Below, one piece after another: positions 41,882-51,107 of a stretch of 64,000 nucleotides of DNA; positions within the stretch are counted from its first letter, which is position 1; every line of letters begins with the position of its first letter. The translations under genes were made by a program, and so were the position numbers. The notes under the pieces are model-generated. The model was not told the origin of the DNA. It did not search any database and worked only from the letters and a program-made list of their open reading frames with translations. The DNA is from Pseudomonas sp. Choline-02u-1 (lineage in GTDB: Bacteria; Pseudomonadota; Gammaproteobacteria; Pseudomonadales; Pseudomonadaceae), in NCBI RefSeq assembly GCF_002836515.1, contig NZ_PJBC01000067.1, positions 186,001-250,000 of the forward strand, written 5' to 3'.

Positions 41882-42217
41882 TTACTGCGCGGTTTTCAGC
41901 TTGACCACATCGCCGGAGATTGTGGTGGTATAGCCGGTCAGCACCCAGGCCCAGAACCAGTTTTCCTGAACTTGCGTGTTGATCATCGCATCGCCGCCCT
42001 TGGCTTTGATGGCCGCGTCTTGTGCGCGCACGAAGCGGCTGTTCTGGCGGATCGGGATAACGCCAAACAACAGCAGGCCGGTAGCCGAGGCTTCGCTATG
42101 GCCAACCACGGTGTACTGGTTGCTGTCGTAATGTGCGGTTTTCATCGGGGCGCCGGTGCAACCTGCCAGGACCACACCGAACAGTGCGGCAGCGACTACT
42201 TTGCTGAGGTATTTCAC
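41882..42217 (-). CDS. Small lipoprotein, function unknown
   Basis: The 111-residue product starts with GTG at 42217 (ATGGAG ahead) and has a lipobox VVLAGCTG with the acylated cysteine near residue 20. The mature part contains YTVVGHSEASATGLLLFGVI, PIRQNSRFVRAQDAAIKAKG and GDAMINTQVQENWFWAWVLT, a pattern seen in small outer-membrane/periplasmic proteins of unknown role (YoaF-like in general look). Longer frames upstream of the GTG are not supported. Confidence 0.72.
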   Translation of the reverse strand: MKYLSKVVAAALFGVVLAGCTGAPMKTAHYDSNQYTVVGHSEASATGLLLFGVIPIRQNSRFVRAQDAAIKAKGGDAMINTQVQENWFWAWVLTGYTTTISGDVVKLKTAQ

Positions 42218-42392
42218 AGTAAAACTCCATGGGGGAACGCCCGGGATCCGTCTCGCGGGCGGCGCGCATCTTAGCAAATGATGGCGCATTAGCATCAATG
42301 TTCTTTGTGTTTCCATGAACCCGTTCGCTGGCCGGCTGTCGGCGATGTCGCATACCATGGCGCCACTTCAATAAAGACAGACACCCGCCCCC

Positions 42393-44048
42393 ATGTTCAA
42401 AGCCAGTCTGCGTAGCCATCTCACCCTGTGGTTCGGCGGTTTGTCCCTGCTGACATTATTGAGTGTGGGCTTTTACGTCGGTCACATCGCTACCGAACAA
42501 ATGAAGCAGGCCAGCGGCAATGCCTTGCTGAATACCGCGCGCGCGGCGGCGACGTTATTGGGCGAACAATTGCGCGAGCGGCAACTGGAGGTCTACCTGC
42601 TCAGTCGCGCGCCGCATCTGGAGCGTGGCGATCTGGATAACCCGAACATTCTCAAGTCGATGCAACTGCGAACACAGGCGCGCGCCGAATATGCGTGGAT
42701 GGGCGTCACCGATGCCGAAGGCAACGTCCGTCAGGCGGTCAACGATTTGCTGGTCGGGCAATCCGTGCAAAAACGCCCATGGTTCCAGATCGGCTTGCGC
42801 CGGCAATACACAGGCGATCCGCACGAAGCTGTGTTACTGGCGAAGTTGTTGCCGGGCCTGCCCAATGGTGAGCCGCTGCGCTTCATCGACTTTGCCGCGC
42901 CGATTCACAACGCCGAAGGACAAGTGATCGGCGTGCTGGGCGCACATGCGCACTGGAGCTGGGTGACCCGCATCGTCGAATCCGCAGCGTTTTCCCATAA
43001 ACACTCGGCGCCGGATATACAGGCGCTGATCGTCGACCACGATGGCAAGGTGCTCTACCCCGAAGCGCTGATGGGTCAGCAGCTGGCAATGAACGATTCG
43101 GTATTGCCGGGCTGGACGGCGGCCAACGGTTTCCTGACCAGCATGGTCACCGTGCCGACGCCATCGGGTACGGCGCTGTCGTGGTCGATCGCTATTCGTC
43201 AACCACTGGAGACCGCCCTGCAACCGGCGCGGACGCTGCAATACGAATTGCTGATACTCGGCGTATTCGCCGCCATCGTTTTCGGGCTGGTGGCTTATTA
43301 CCTGGCGCTGTATCTGAGCCGCCCGATCGAACAACTCGCGCGCTCGGCCAAACAAGTGCAAAACAATCAGGCCGGCGCGCAATTCCAGCTCCAGCATCCG
43401 GTGCTGGAAATCGCTCAGCTCGGCCAGTCCATCGATGCGATGACGCAATCACTGCTCGGCAAGGAACGCGAACTGCAGGAGGCCAATGCTTCCCTGGAAG
43501 ACACCGTGGCGCAACGCACCGCCGCACTCACCCAGGCCAACGCCGAGCTGCTGAGTCTGGCGACACACGACGGCTTGACCGGGGTTTACAACCGCCGTCG
43601 CTTTGACGAAAAAATCACTGAGTATTCGCTGCTCTCCCGACGCACCGGGCGCCCATATGCCCTGCTGCTGATCGATGCCGACCACTTCAAACGCATCAAT
43701 GACAGCCACGGCCACGCGGTGGGTGATGAGGTCCTGCAGCAACTGGCGACGTTGATTCAGAACAGCGTGCGCAGTACCGATTTCGTCGCGCGTTACGGTG
43801 GTGAAGAGTTCGCCGTGCTGCTGCCGGAAGTGGCACAACCCGACACCCCGGAGGTCGTCGCCGAGAAGATCCGCGCGGCGGTGGCCGAAGCGGACTTTCC
43901 CGGCGCAGGAAAAGTCACGGTGAGCGTTGGCCTGGCGCTGGCAGATCCGGCAGACAACAACCACACAGCCCTGATCAAACGCGCCGATCAGCAGCTGTAT
44001 CAGGCGAAGGCTGCGGGGCGCAATCAGGTGGCGTTTCATGCCCACTGA
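42393..44048 (+). CDS. Membrane diguanylate cyclase (dCache sensor + GGDEF)
   Basis: The 551-residue protein has membrane segments at about 15-32 and 280-305 around a periplasmic dCache-type sensor, then a HAMP-like linker (305-360), a coiled-coil (360-395) and a GGDEF domain (395-550). The active motif is GGEEF (469-473) and the RSTD five residues before it is an intact inhibitory I-site, so it should make c-di-GMP with product feedback. The signal is unknown. No EAL partner is adjacent. Confidence 0.9.
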   Translation: MFKASLRSHLTLWFGGLSLLTLLSVGFYVGHIATEQMKQASGNALLNTARAAATLLGEQLRERQLEVYLLSRAPHLERGDLDNPNILKSMQLRTQARAEYAWMGVTDAEGNVRQAVNDLLVGQSVQKRPWFQIGLRRQYTGDPHEAVLLAKLLPGLPNGEPLRFIDFAAPIHNAEGQVIGVLGAHAHWSWVTRIVESAAFSHKHSAPDIQALIVDHDGKVLYPEALMGQQLAMNDSVLPGWTAANGFLTSMVTVPTPSGTALSWSIAIRQPLETALQPARTLQYELLILGVFAAIVFGLVAYYLALYLSRPIEQLARSAKQVQNNQAGAQFQLQHPVLEIAQLGQSIDAMTQSLLGKERELQEANASLEDTVAQRTAALTQANAELLSLATHDGLTGVYNRRRFDEKITEYSLLSRRTGRPYALLLIDADHFKRINDSHGHAVGDEVLQQLATLIQNSVRSTDFVARYGGEEFAVLLPEVAQPDTPEVVAEKIRAAVAEADFPGAGKVTVSVGLALADPADNNHTALIKRADQQLYQAKAAGRNQVAFHAH

Positions 44049-44490
44049 TACTTCGTATATCAGCCAGAGGCAGGTCGGCTCGCCGGCCGCCATCGCTGGC
44101 AGGCCTGCTCCCACAGGGATTGAGTCAACCTGTATCGCGAGCAGGCTCACTCCTACAAGAGCGAGAGCAAAAGATCGCAGCCTTCGGCAGCTCCTACAGA
44201 GATCGCGTCAACCATGAGGTCGAGTGTCAGCTCGCCTGCTCTTGATCTTGATCCACGGGCGACTTCGGAAGGCTGAGCGGATCGATCCCGCAGCGAAGGA
44301 GCCCGAGCCTGCGAGGGCCGAACGCAGAAGCAAGCGTTTTTTGCTTATTTTTTTACTGGGCCGGCATTCCGGGCGCTTGTAAAAAAAGTGAGTCGCCGTG
44401 AGGGCGAAACCCTAAGCAGCCGTTACCGCAGCAATGGATATGTACCCGGTCAAAACTACCCAAACACCCTGGAACAGCGCGTTCCCGTAG
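44049..44490. other. Intergenic region with REPs and a dispersed sequence block
   Basis: This 442-bp gap holds decayed type B REPs (44091-44159), one type A REP (44167-44199) and, at about 44223-44455, a block (GAGCCCGAGCCTGCGAGGGC, poly-T tracts, then GTGAGTCGCCGTGAGGGCGA) that I recall occurring repeatedly between Pseudomonas genes. No credible gene. Confidence 0.55.
44091..44199. repeat. Cluster of REP copies (two type B, one type A)
   Basis: Type B halves GGCAGGCCTGCTCCCACAGG and TCGCGAGCAGGCTCACTCCT are followed by type A CAAAAGATCGCAGCCTTCGG plus CAGCTCCTACAG. Confidence 0.7.
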
Positions 44491-44865
44491 TTATTCAGCA
44501 CTGAACTTCTGCAGATAAGCCAACAAATTATTCAACTTCTCCTCATCACTCAGCCCCCAAAAGATCATTCGCGTCCCCGGCACCACCCCTTTCGGATCCT
44601 CCAGATAAGCCTTCAACGTTGCCCGATCCCAGGTAATCCCGGAATTTTTCATCGCATCGGAATAAACATAATTGGCCGAAGTCCCCGCAGCCCGACCAAT
44701 GATGCCGTTGAGCTGCGGGCCAAAACCCGGGCGGGCCGAGTCACCGACCTGATGGCAACCGCCGCACAGACGCGGAAAGATTTTCGCCCCGGCTGCAGGG
44801 TCGCCCTCAGCCTGGGCGCTGGCGCTGCAGATCAAGGCGAGAAGCAGTGTTGTGATGAATTTCAT
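44491..44865 (-). CDS. Class I c-type cytochrome, periplasmic
   Basis: The 124-residue product has a signal peptide (cleavage after AQA, residue 19), heme-binding CGGCH (C34, C37, H38) and the axial Met in PGTRMIFWGL (M100). The spacing and KGVVPGTRM segment match monoheme class I cytochromes of the cytochrome c2/c550 type, soluble electron carriers. No oxidase or dehydrogenase gene is beside it. Confidence 0.9.
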   Translation of the reverse strand: MKFITTLLLALICSASAQAEGDPAAGAKIFPRLCGGCHQVGDSARPGFGPQLNGIIGRAAGTSANYVYSDAMKNSGITWDRATLKAYLEDPKGVVPGTRMIFWGLSDEEKLNNLLAYLQKFSAE

Positions 44866-44905
44866 TGAACAGTCCAAACCTGGCTTTTCATGGCGTAGGC
44901 GCAGT

Positions 44906-46252
44906 TTACAGATAAGCGCCGACGATCGTTCTGACGGTGGTCAACGCCTGACGCAGCACCTGCATGTCCACCGAGCCGAGCGCCAGACGAATCGCATGGG
45001 GCGTGTTGGTCGACAGCGAAAACGGCTCGGCGGTAGTCACGGAAATCTGCTGCTGCATCAACTCGACCACGATCTGATCGGCGCGCACGTCTTCTGGCAA
45101 CGGCAGCCACAGAAAATACGAGGCCGGATGAGCAATGCGGCGCAGCCCTTTCAGCACCTCGGCCGCCAGGGCCTGTCGCGCCATGGCATCCTCACGTTTT
45201 TGCTGTTCGAGCACCGTGACGGTGCCGTCATCGAGCCAGCCGCACGCAATCGCGGTCATGACCCCGGGCGTGTTCCACGTTGTCGCGCGAATGACCCGCT
45301 CCAGTGCAGGCACCTGAGCGAGAGGCGCCGCGATGAAGCCGACCCGCAAACCAGTGGCGATACTTTTCGACAGACCCGAGACGTAAAACGTCCGTTCCGG
45401 TGCCAGATCGATCAAGGTTCGCGGCGGGTTCTCAACCAGAAACGCGTAGGCGGCATCTTCAATGAGCGTCAGATCATACCTGCGGGCAATCGCGACCAAT
45501 CGCTCGCGCTGTTCCAGTGGCATGACCCAGCCCAGCGGATTGTGCAGTGTCGGCATGCTGTACACGGCGCGTACCGCACGCTGGCGACAGAGCTTGTCGA
45601 GTGCCGGCAAATCCGGGCCATGTTCCGTCATCGGTATCGCCAGCACTTCCAGGCGCAGCGCTTCGGCCAGCACCTTGAAACCGGAATAGGTCAGCGCATC
45701 GGCGGCGATCACGTCGCCGGGTTTGAGCAGGGCCATCAGGGTCACCGCCAAACCTTGCTGAGCGCCATTGACGAACAGCACCTGGCCCGTTTCGACCGTC
45801 ACGCCGCGTGCCGATAAATGCCGCGCGACCGAAGCACGTTCGTGGGCACGTCCTCCGTGGGGCTGATAACGCAGCAGCGCTTCCAGATCACCGGACAACG
45901 CCAGTTGGCGCAACGCCACGCGCAACAATTCGGCCTGACCGGGCAACGCTGGATAGTTGAAATTCAGGTCGATCATGCCGACCGCCACGTCTTTCTGATC
46001 GATGCCCTGCCCCGGCGCCAACGATGTTTCACGGACGAAGGTGCCGCGCCCGGCTTCGCCGCTGACCAGGCCCATCGCCTCGAGCTCGGCGTACACCCGT
46101 GATGCGGTGGCCAGCGCCAGTCCTTCCTGCGCGGCCAGTTGCCGATGCGTTGGCAATCGCATGCCCGGCGCCAGACGGCCGCAGCGAATGTCCGCCGCAT
46201 ATCGGTCAACCAATGTCTTGTAACGAGAACGGGGCATGCCGGCTGTATCCAT
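44906..46252 (-). CDS. MocR-type transcriptional regulator (GntR HTH + aminotransferase domain)
   Basis: The 448-residue protein has an N-terminal winged helix (about 5-75, LPTHRQLAAQEGLALATASR then VYAELEAMGLVSGEAGRGTF) and a fold-type I aminotransferase domain with VNGAQQGLAVTLMALLKPGD and the PLP lysine region SGLSKSIATGLRVGF. MocR proteins use PLP to sense amino-acid-type ligands. It is divergent from a DMT exporter at 46326, its probable target. The start is ATG 46252, with an alternative ATG 15 bases inside. Confidence 0.86.
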   Translation of the reverse strand: MDTAGMPRSRYKTLVDRYAADIRCGRLAPGMRLPTHRQLAAQEGLALATASRVYAELEAMGLVSGEAGRGTFVRETSLAPGQGIDQKDVAVGMIDLNFNYPALPGQAELLRVALRQLALSGDLEALLRYQPHGGRAHERASVARHLSARGVTVETGQVLFVNGAQQGLAVTLMALLKPGDVIAADALTYSGFKVLAEALRLEVLAIPMTEHGPDLPALDKLCRQRAVRAVYSMPTLHNPLGWVMPLEQRERLVAIARRYDLTLIEDAAYAFLVENPPRTLIDLAPERTFYVSGLSKSIATGLRVGFIAAPLAQVPALERVIRATTWNTPGVMTAIACGWLDDGTVTVLEQQKREDAMARQALAAEVLKGLRRIAHPASYFLWLPLPEDVRADQIVVELMQQQISVTTAEPFSLSTNTPHAIRLALGSVDMQVLRQALTTVRTIVGAYL

Positions 46253-46325
46253 GACAATTTTTTGATTGTGCTGATTCTCGGCTCTAGCATCGCAGCAATA
46301 CAAGCCACTTTTGAGCGCCACCGAC

Positions 46326-47219
46326 ATGCACACAACATCGACTGCGGCCAACCCGGCTCTGGAAAAAACCAGTGGCTGGATCAACGGTTTCATCGGCGTG
46401 CTGATTTTCAGCGGCTCGCTGCCGGCCACACGGTTGGCGGTGCTGGAGTTCGAGCCGGCATTTCTGACCGTGGCGCGAGCTGCGATTGCCGGAGGGTTGG
46501 CCGTGGGGCTCTTGCTGCTGTTCAAACAGCGGCGACCGGCTCGCGAGCAGTGGCTGTCGTTGTTGATTGTGTCGTTGGGCGTAGTCGTAGGTTTTCCGCT
46601 ATTAACCGCATTGGCATTGCAGCACGTGACGTCGGCGCATTCGATCGTGTTTGTAGGATTGCTGCCGTTGGCCACAGCAATATTTGGCGTATTGCGCGGC
46701 GGTGAACGACCACGGCCGGTGTTCTGGATTTTTTCGATTCTGGGCAGCGCGCTGGTGGTGGGCTTCGCTTTGTCCCAGGGGCTGAGCGCTTCACCGACGG
46801 GGGACTTGCTGATGCTAGCGGCGATTCTGGCCTGCGGCCTCGGTTACGCCGAAGGTGCGAAGCTGTCGCGCAGCCTCGGCGGCTGGCAAGTGATCTGCTG
46901 GGCTTTGGTGTTGTCCTTTCCGTTGATGGTGCTCTTGAGTCTGTGGCTGGCGCCCGCCTCGTTCGCCAACATCAGCCTGTCGGCGTGGATGTGCCTGGGT
47001 TACGTGTCGCTTTTCAGCATGCTGATCGGCTTCGTGTTCTGGTACCGCGGCCTCGCCCAGGGCGGGATCGCCGCGGTCGGGCAGTTGCAACTGCTGCAAC
47101 CGTTTTTCGGTCTGGCACTGGCGGCGACGTTGTTGCGCGAGCAAGTCAGCGTCAGCATGCTGGGCGTGACGCTAGGAGTGATTTTGTGTGTGGCTGGGGC
47201 AAAGAAATTTGCCAAATAG
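46326..47219 (+). CDS. EamA/DMT-family exporter
   Basis: The 297-residue protein has ten membrane segments arranged as two EamA domains, with FEPAFLTVARAAIAGGLAVG in the first and IAAVGQLQLLQPFFGLALAA in the second. It exports amino acids or related metabolites. The divergent MocR-type regulator with a 73-bp gap suggests ligand-dependent induction. It ends 3 bp before the convergent AraC gene. Confidence 0.85.
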   Translation: MHTTSTAANPALEKTSGWINGFIGVLIFSGSLPATRLAVLEFEPAFLTVARAAIAGGLAVGLLLLFKQRRPAREQWLSLLIVSLGVVVGFPLLTALALQHVTSAHSIVFVGLLPLATAIFGVLRGGERPRPVFWIFSILGSALVVGFALSQGLSASPTGDLLMLAAILACGLGYAEGAKLSRSLGGWQVICWALVLSFPLMVLLSLWLAPASFANISLSAWMCLGYVSLFSMLIGFVFWYRGLAQGGIAAVGQLQLLQPFFGLALAATLLREQVSVSMLGVTLGVILCVAGAKKFAK

Positions 47220-47222
47220 GAC

Positions 47223-48038
47223 TCAGTGTTCGGCTTTCCATTGCCGAGGACTGAACCCGGTCTTGCGCCGAAAGGCCCGGGCCAGCGCCGAAGGACTTTC
47301 GTATCCGACCTCCTCGGCAATCAGCGCAATCGGCCGGCCTTCGCGCAGACGTTTCTGGGCCAGGCTGACCCGCCAGCTCAACAGATAATCGGCCGGCGTC
47401 TGCCCGACTACGCGACGAAACTGCTCGGCAAAACCGGCGCGGGACTGGTTCGCGGCCGCAGCCAGGTCGGCGACGCTCCACGGCTTGTGCGGTTGCTCAT
47501 GGATCAGGTTCAAAGCCTTGGACAAGCGCGGGTCAGCCAGCCCGGCCATCATGCCCGGCTGCTGATCGCGACTGCCGATGAGATGGCGCAGCAGCAGGAT
47601 TACCAGCAATTCGAACAGGCGATCCATCACCGCCACTCGCCCGCAATGCCCTTCAAACGCCTCGTTGAACAACCAGTCAAGAGTGCTGCGCAATTGCGGT
47701 ATGTCGGTGAGTTTCAATACCAGATAGTCGGGCAAGGAGGCTGCCAGGGCATTGCCCGAACCGCCATCGAAGGTCAGCGAGGCGCACACCACCCGGCTGG
47801 CCATGGCCTCGTCGGCAAACATGCGGTGGGTGAACGGGCGGGGAAAGAAAATCAGCGACGGCTCTTCCAGACGGATCTCCCGCTCGTTGCTCGGTATGAG
47901 CAGCAACGCCCCGGCCTGCAGAACATGCACATGCCCAACCGGCTCGCCCTGGTGAACACTGACGCCGCAAAACGCGCCGCTATGAAAAGTGCCGGCGTTC
48001 ACGCCGAAATGACCGAGTAGTGTGGAAAGGCGATCCAT
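47223..48038 (-). CDS. AraC-family regulator with cupin sensor domain
   Basis: The 271-residue protein has an N-terminal cupin-type sensor (about 15-100, FCGVSVHQGEPVGHVHVLQA and PRPFTHRMFADEA) and a C-terminal double helix-turn-helix (about 175-268: SVADLAAAANQSRAGFAEQF, then ALIAEEVGYESPSALARAFR). It is divergent from an AhpD-like gene at 48170, which it probably regulates. The ATG at 48038 gives the usual start. Confidence 0.87.
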   Translation of the reverse strand: MDRLSTLLGHFGVNAGTFHSGAFCGVSVHQGEPVGHVHVLQAGALLLIPSNEREIRLEEPSLIFFPRPFTHRMFADEAMASRVVCASLTFDGGSGNALAASLPDYLVLKLTDIPQLRSTLDWLFNEAFEGHCGRVAVMDRLFELLVILLLRHLIGSRDQQPGMMAGLADPRLSKALNLIHEQPHKPWSVADLAAAANQSRAGFAEQFRRVVGQTPADYLLSWRVSLAQKRLREGRPIALIAEEVGYESPSALARAFRRKTGFSPRQWKAEH

Positions 48039-48169
48039 GGCTGACTCCCAAAAGCATATCTGGACGATCTGCCGCATATCCTCGACGATTTGCCGCCAAT
48101 ACGCCATGGGCCGTCTTTAAGATCTCTCCATCGCCGCTGCACTTCGCAGCGCAACTGAGGAGAATCATC

Positions 48170-48688
48170 ATGAGCCGCATCCCTGCAATCAGCCTCGACA
48201 CCGCCACCGATGTCACCCGTCCTGCACTGGAAGGCGTGAAGAAAAAAATCGGTTTCCTGCCCAACGTCTTCACCACCCTCGCCCAGGCACCGGTGGCACT
48301 CGACACTTATCTGCAAGCTTCGGCCATCCTCGGCAAGACCTCACTGAACGCAAAGGAAAAAGAAGCGATTTACCTCGCCACTTCGCAGGTCAACGGTTGC
48401 GACTACTGCCTGTCCGCACACACTGTATTTGCCGACAAGGCCGGGCTTTCGGCACAGGACATCGTTGCGGCACGTCACGGCGAACTGAATGCCTACGCCG
48501 CCCTGGCCCGTCAATTGACCGAAACCCGCGGGCACTTGAGCGACGAACAACTCGCTGCTGCCCATGGCGCCGGTATCGATGACCGCAAGATCATCGAAGT
48601 GATTGCCTTGGTGGCCTTACAGACGCTGACCAACTACCTGAACAACACCGCACTCACCGATATCGACTTCCCGGCAATCGATGCCTGA
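48170..48688 (+). CDS. AhpD/carboxymuconolactone decarboxylase-family protein
   Basis: The 172-residue cytoplasmic protein has the AhpD-type redox motif NGCDYCLSAHT (CxxC with downstream His) and preceding KEKEAIYLATSQV. Such proteins act as alkylhydroperoxidases or peroxidase reductants. It is divergent from an AraC regulator (131-bp gap), a common arrangement for stress-inducible members. GAGGAG lies ahead of the ATG. Confidence 0.86.
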   Translation: MSRIPAISLDTATDVTRPALEGVKKKIGFLPNVFTTLAQAPVALDTYLQASAILGKTSLNAKEKEAIYLATSQVNGCDYCLSAHTVFADKAGLSAQDIVAARHGELNAYAALARQLTETRGHLSDEQLAAAHGAGIDDRKIIEVIALVALQTLTNYLNNTALTDIDFPAIDA

Positions 48689-48875
48689 GCAGTGGTTCAA
48701 AAAACCGTGATAAATCCGCTGGCGCAAGAGCAGGCTTTTGCGCCAGCCATCGGTTTTGCTGCCATGATGGCCGTCCAGAGAATCTGCTGCGCAAACAAGT
48801 GCCTGGTGTGCTGAAACCAAACACCCTGCGCGAAGGTCTCTGTCTCAGACAGACGCCCGGAAAAACACGAACCTC

Positions 48876-51107
48876 ATGACAGACTGGTTGCAAGACAACG
48901 GCGAGATGGCCGGGCAGATCCGCCGTCACGACTGGGCGAATTCGCCCCTCGGCCCGTTGCAAGACTGGCCCGATGTACTCAAGACCACCGTCTCGCTCAG
49001 CCTCGCGTCTCATTTCCCTCAGGCGATCGTCTGGGGCCCGCAGTTGATCACCCTTTATAACGACGCCTTCGTGCCGATTCTCGGCGACAAGCCGCACGCC
49101 CTGGGGCGTCCGTTCAGCGATATATGGCAAGAGGCGTGGCACGAAATCAGTCCGATTGCCGATGCGGCGTACGCGGGCCAAGCCACTTACATCGAAAACT
49201 TCGCCTTGCAGATCGAGCGCGGCAATGGCCCGGAACAGGCGTTCTTTACCTTTTGCTATAGCCCTGTTCGTGATTCTCGAGGCCAAGTCGTCGGCATGAT
49301 CGACACTGTCACCGAGACGACCCAGACGGTTTACCTGAACCGGCGACTGGCCGTCCTCGATGCGATTGGCAACGCAGTCACCAATGCCACCGATGCGCAG
49401 GCAATCCTGGCAGCGAGCACGCGGCTGATGGTTGAGCAACTGCGTCTGTCCAACTGCGCCTACGCCGACATGGACGCCGATGAAGATGGTTTTACCATTC
49501 GCGGCGACTATGCAGCGCCGGGTTCGCAAAGCATCGTCGGCCATTATCAGTTGCGCGATTTCGGTGAGAAGGCTGTGCGTCTGCTGCGCGCCGGTGAGCC
49601 GCTGGTTATCCACGACAATCGCAGCGAACTACCACCTGAAGAATCCGCCACGTTCCAGGCCATCGGCATCACCGCCACCATTTGTGTGCCGCTGATCAAA
49701 CAAGGCCGCCTTACCGCATTAATGGCCATCCATGACAAAGAGCCGCGCATCTGGTCGAGCTTCGAACAGGCCCTGCTGAGTGAAGTCACCGAACGTTGCT
49801 GGGCGCACATCGAGCGGGTGCGGGCCGACGCCAACGTGCGCGAAGGATTGCTCGCGCTGGCGGAACTCAATGCCACGCTGGAGCAACGAGTCGAGGAACG
49901 CAGCCTGCGTCTGGCTCAAGCCGAATCGGCGTTGCGCCAGTCACAAAAGCTCGAAGCCATCGGGCAGTTGACCGGCGGCGTCGCCCATGACTTCAACAAT
50001 CTGCTGACGATCATTCGCTCGTCGGTGGATTTTCTGCGTCAGCCCAACCTGTCGCAGGAGCGGCGTGAGCGCTACATGCGTGCGGTTTCCGACACGGTCG
50101 AGCGTGCCTCCAAACTGACCAGCCAGTTGCTCGCCTTCGCTCGTCGCCAACCGCTCAATCCGCAAGTGGTCGATGCCGGAGAACGTCTGGCCAACATCGG
50201 CGAGATGCTCGAGTCAGTCACTGGCGCGCAGATTCATGTGTGCGTCGAGCGGCCGGATCATCCTTGCTACATCCGTGTCGACCTCAGCCAGTTTGAAACC
50301 GCGTTGATCAACATCGCGCTGAACGCTCGCGATGCCATGAATGGTCAGGGCGAATTGAAATTGCGCCTGGAGTGCCACAAACCACTGCCGTCGATTCGCG
50401 GCCACGCCGGTTCCAGCAGTCACTTTGTGTCGATTGCCTTGGCCGACACCGGCGCTGGCATCGACGCACACACCCTCGAACACATTTTCGAACCGTTCTT
50501 TACCACCAAAGCGGTCGGCAAGGGTACGGGCCTGGGGCTGTCGCAGGTATTCGGCTTCGCCAAGCAATCGGGCGGCAATGTCGATGTTTCCAGCGTGCTC
50601 GGCCAAGGCACCGAGTTCACCTTGTACTTGCCGCAGGTACCGGCGGGCGAGGCAGAAGCGGACGAGACAGAGGACGATGGCGAGGTGCAGCCGGCGTGCG
50701 AAAAGCGCCGGGTGCTGGTGGTCGAGGACAATTTGGACGTCGGCCGTTTCGCCAATCAGATCCTCCAGGATCTGGGCTACGAAACCGCATGGGCGACCAA
50801 TGCCGAAGAAGCCCTGCAACTGGCGGGCAGCGATGCCATGGCGTTCGATGCGGTGTTTTCCGACGTGGTCATGCCGGGCATTACCGGTGTCGTTTTGGCC
50901 AAAGAGCTGCGCCAGCGCCGTCCCGATCTGCCGGTGATTCTGACCTCCGGCTACAGCGAAGAACTGGCGCGTAGCGGTTACGAAGGGTTTGAGTTTCTCG
51001 CCAAACCCTACTCCGCCGAACAGGTCTCACGCATTCTCGGCAAGACCTGGCTCAAGGACGCCACGCCAGCGGCGTCAGTCGTGATCAACGCCAGCGCGCT
51101 TGAGTAA
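48876..51107 (+). CDS. Hybrid sensor histidine kinase (PAS-GAF-HisKA-ATPase-REC), soluble
   Basis: The 743-residue protein lacks membrane segments. It has a PAS-like domain (about 10-150; AIVWGPQLITLYNDAFVPIL), a GAF domain (about 165-320; VPLIKQGRLTALMAIHD), a coiled-coil, the H box GGVAHDFNNLLTIIRSS with H371, an ATPase domain (NIALNARDAM, DTGAGID, GKGTGLGLSQV) and a C-terminal receiver (about 609-730) with FSDVVMPG (about D664) and FLAKPYS. It belongs to the bacteriophytochrome-like/hybrid HWE-adjacent kinases in layout, without a chromophore cysteine. A downstream partner is not adjacent. The last 33 bp overlap the convergent SulP gene. Confidence 0.88.
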   Translation: MTDWLQDNGEMAGQIRRHDWANSPLGPLQDWPDVLKTTVSLSLASHFPQAIVWGPQLITLYNDAFVPILGDKPHALGRPFSDIWQEAWHEISPIADAAYAGQATYIENFALQIERGNGPEQAFFTFCYSPVRDSRGQVVGMIDTVTETTQTVYLNRRLAVLDAIGNAVTNATDAQAILAASTRLMVEQLRLSNCAYADMDADEDGFTIRGDYAAPGSQSIVGHYQLRDFGEKAVRLLRAGEPLVIHDNRSELPPEESATFQAIGITATICVPLIKQGRLTALMAIHDKEPRIWSSFEQALLSEVTERCWAHIERVRADANVREGLLALAELNATLEQRVEERSLRLAQAESALRQSQKLEAIGQLTGGVAHDFNNLLTIIRSSVDFLRQPNLSQERRERYMRAVSDTVERASKLTSQLLAFARRQPLNPQVVDAGERLANIGEMLESVTGAQIHVCVERPDHPCYIRVDLSQFETALINIALNARDAMNGQGELKLRLECHKPLPSIRGHAGSSSHFVSIALADTGAGIDAHTLEHIFEPFFTTKAVGKGTGLGLSQVFGFAKQSGGNVDVSSVLGQGTEFTLYLPQVPAGEAEADETEDDGEVQPACEKRRVLVVEDNLDVGRFANQILQDLGYETAWATNAEEALQLAGSDAMAFDAVFSDVVMPGITGVVLAKELRQRRPDLPVILTSGYSEELARSGYEGFEFLAKPYSAEQVSRILGKTWLKDATPAASVVINASALE

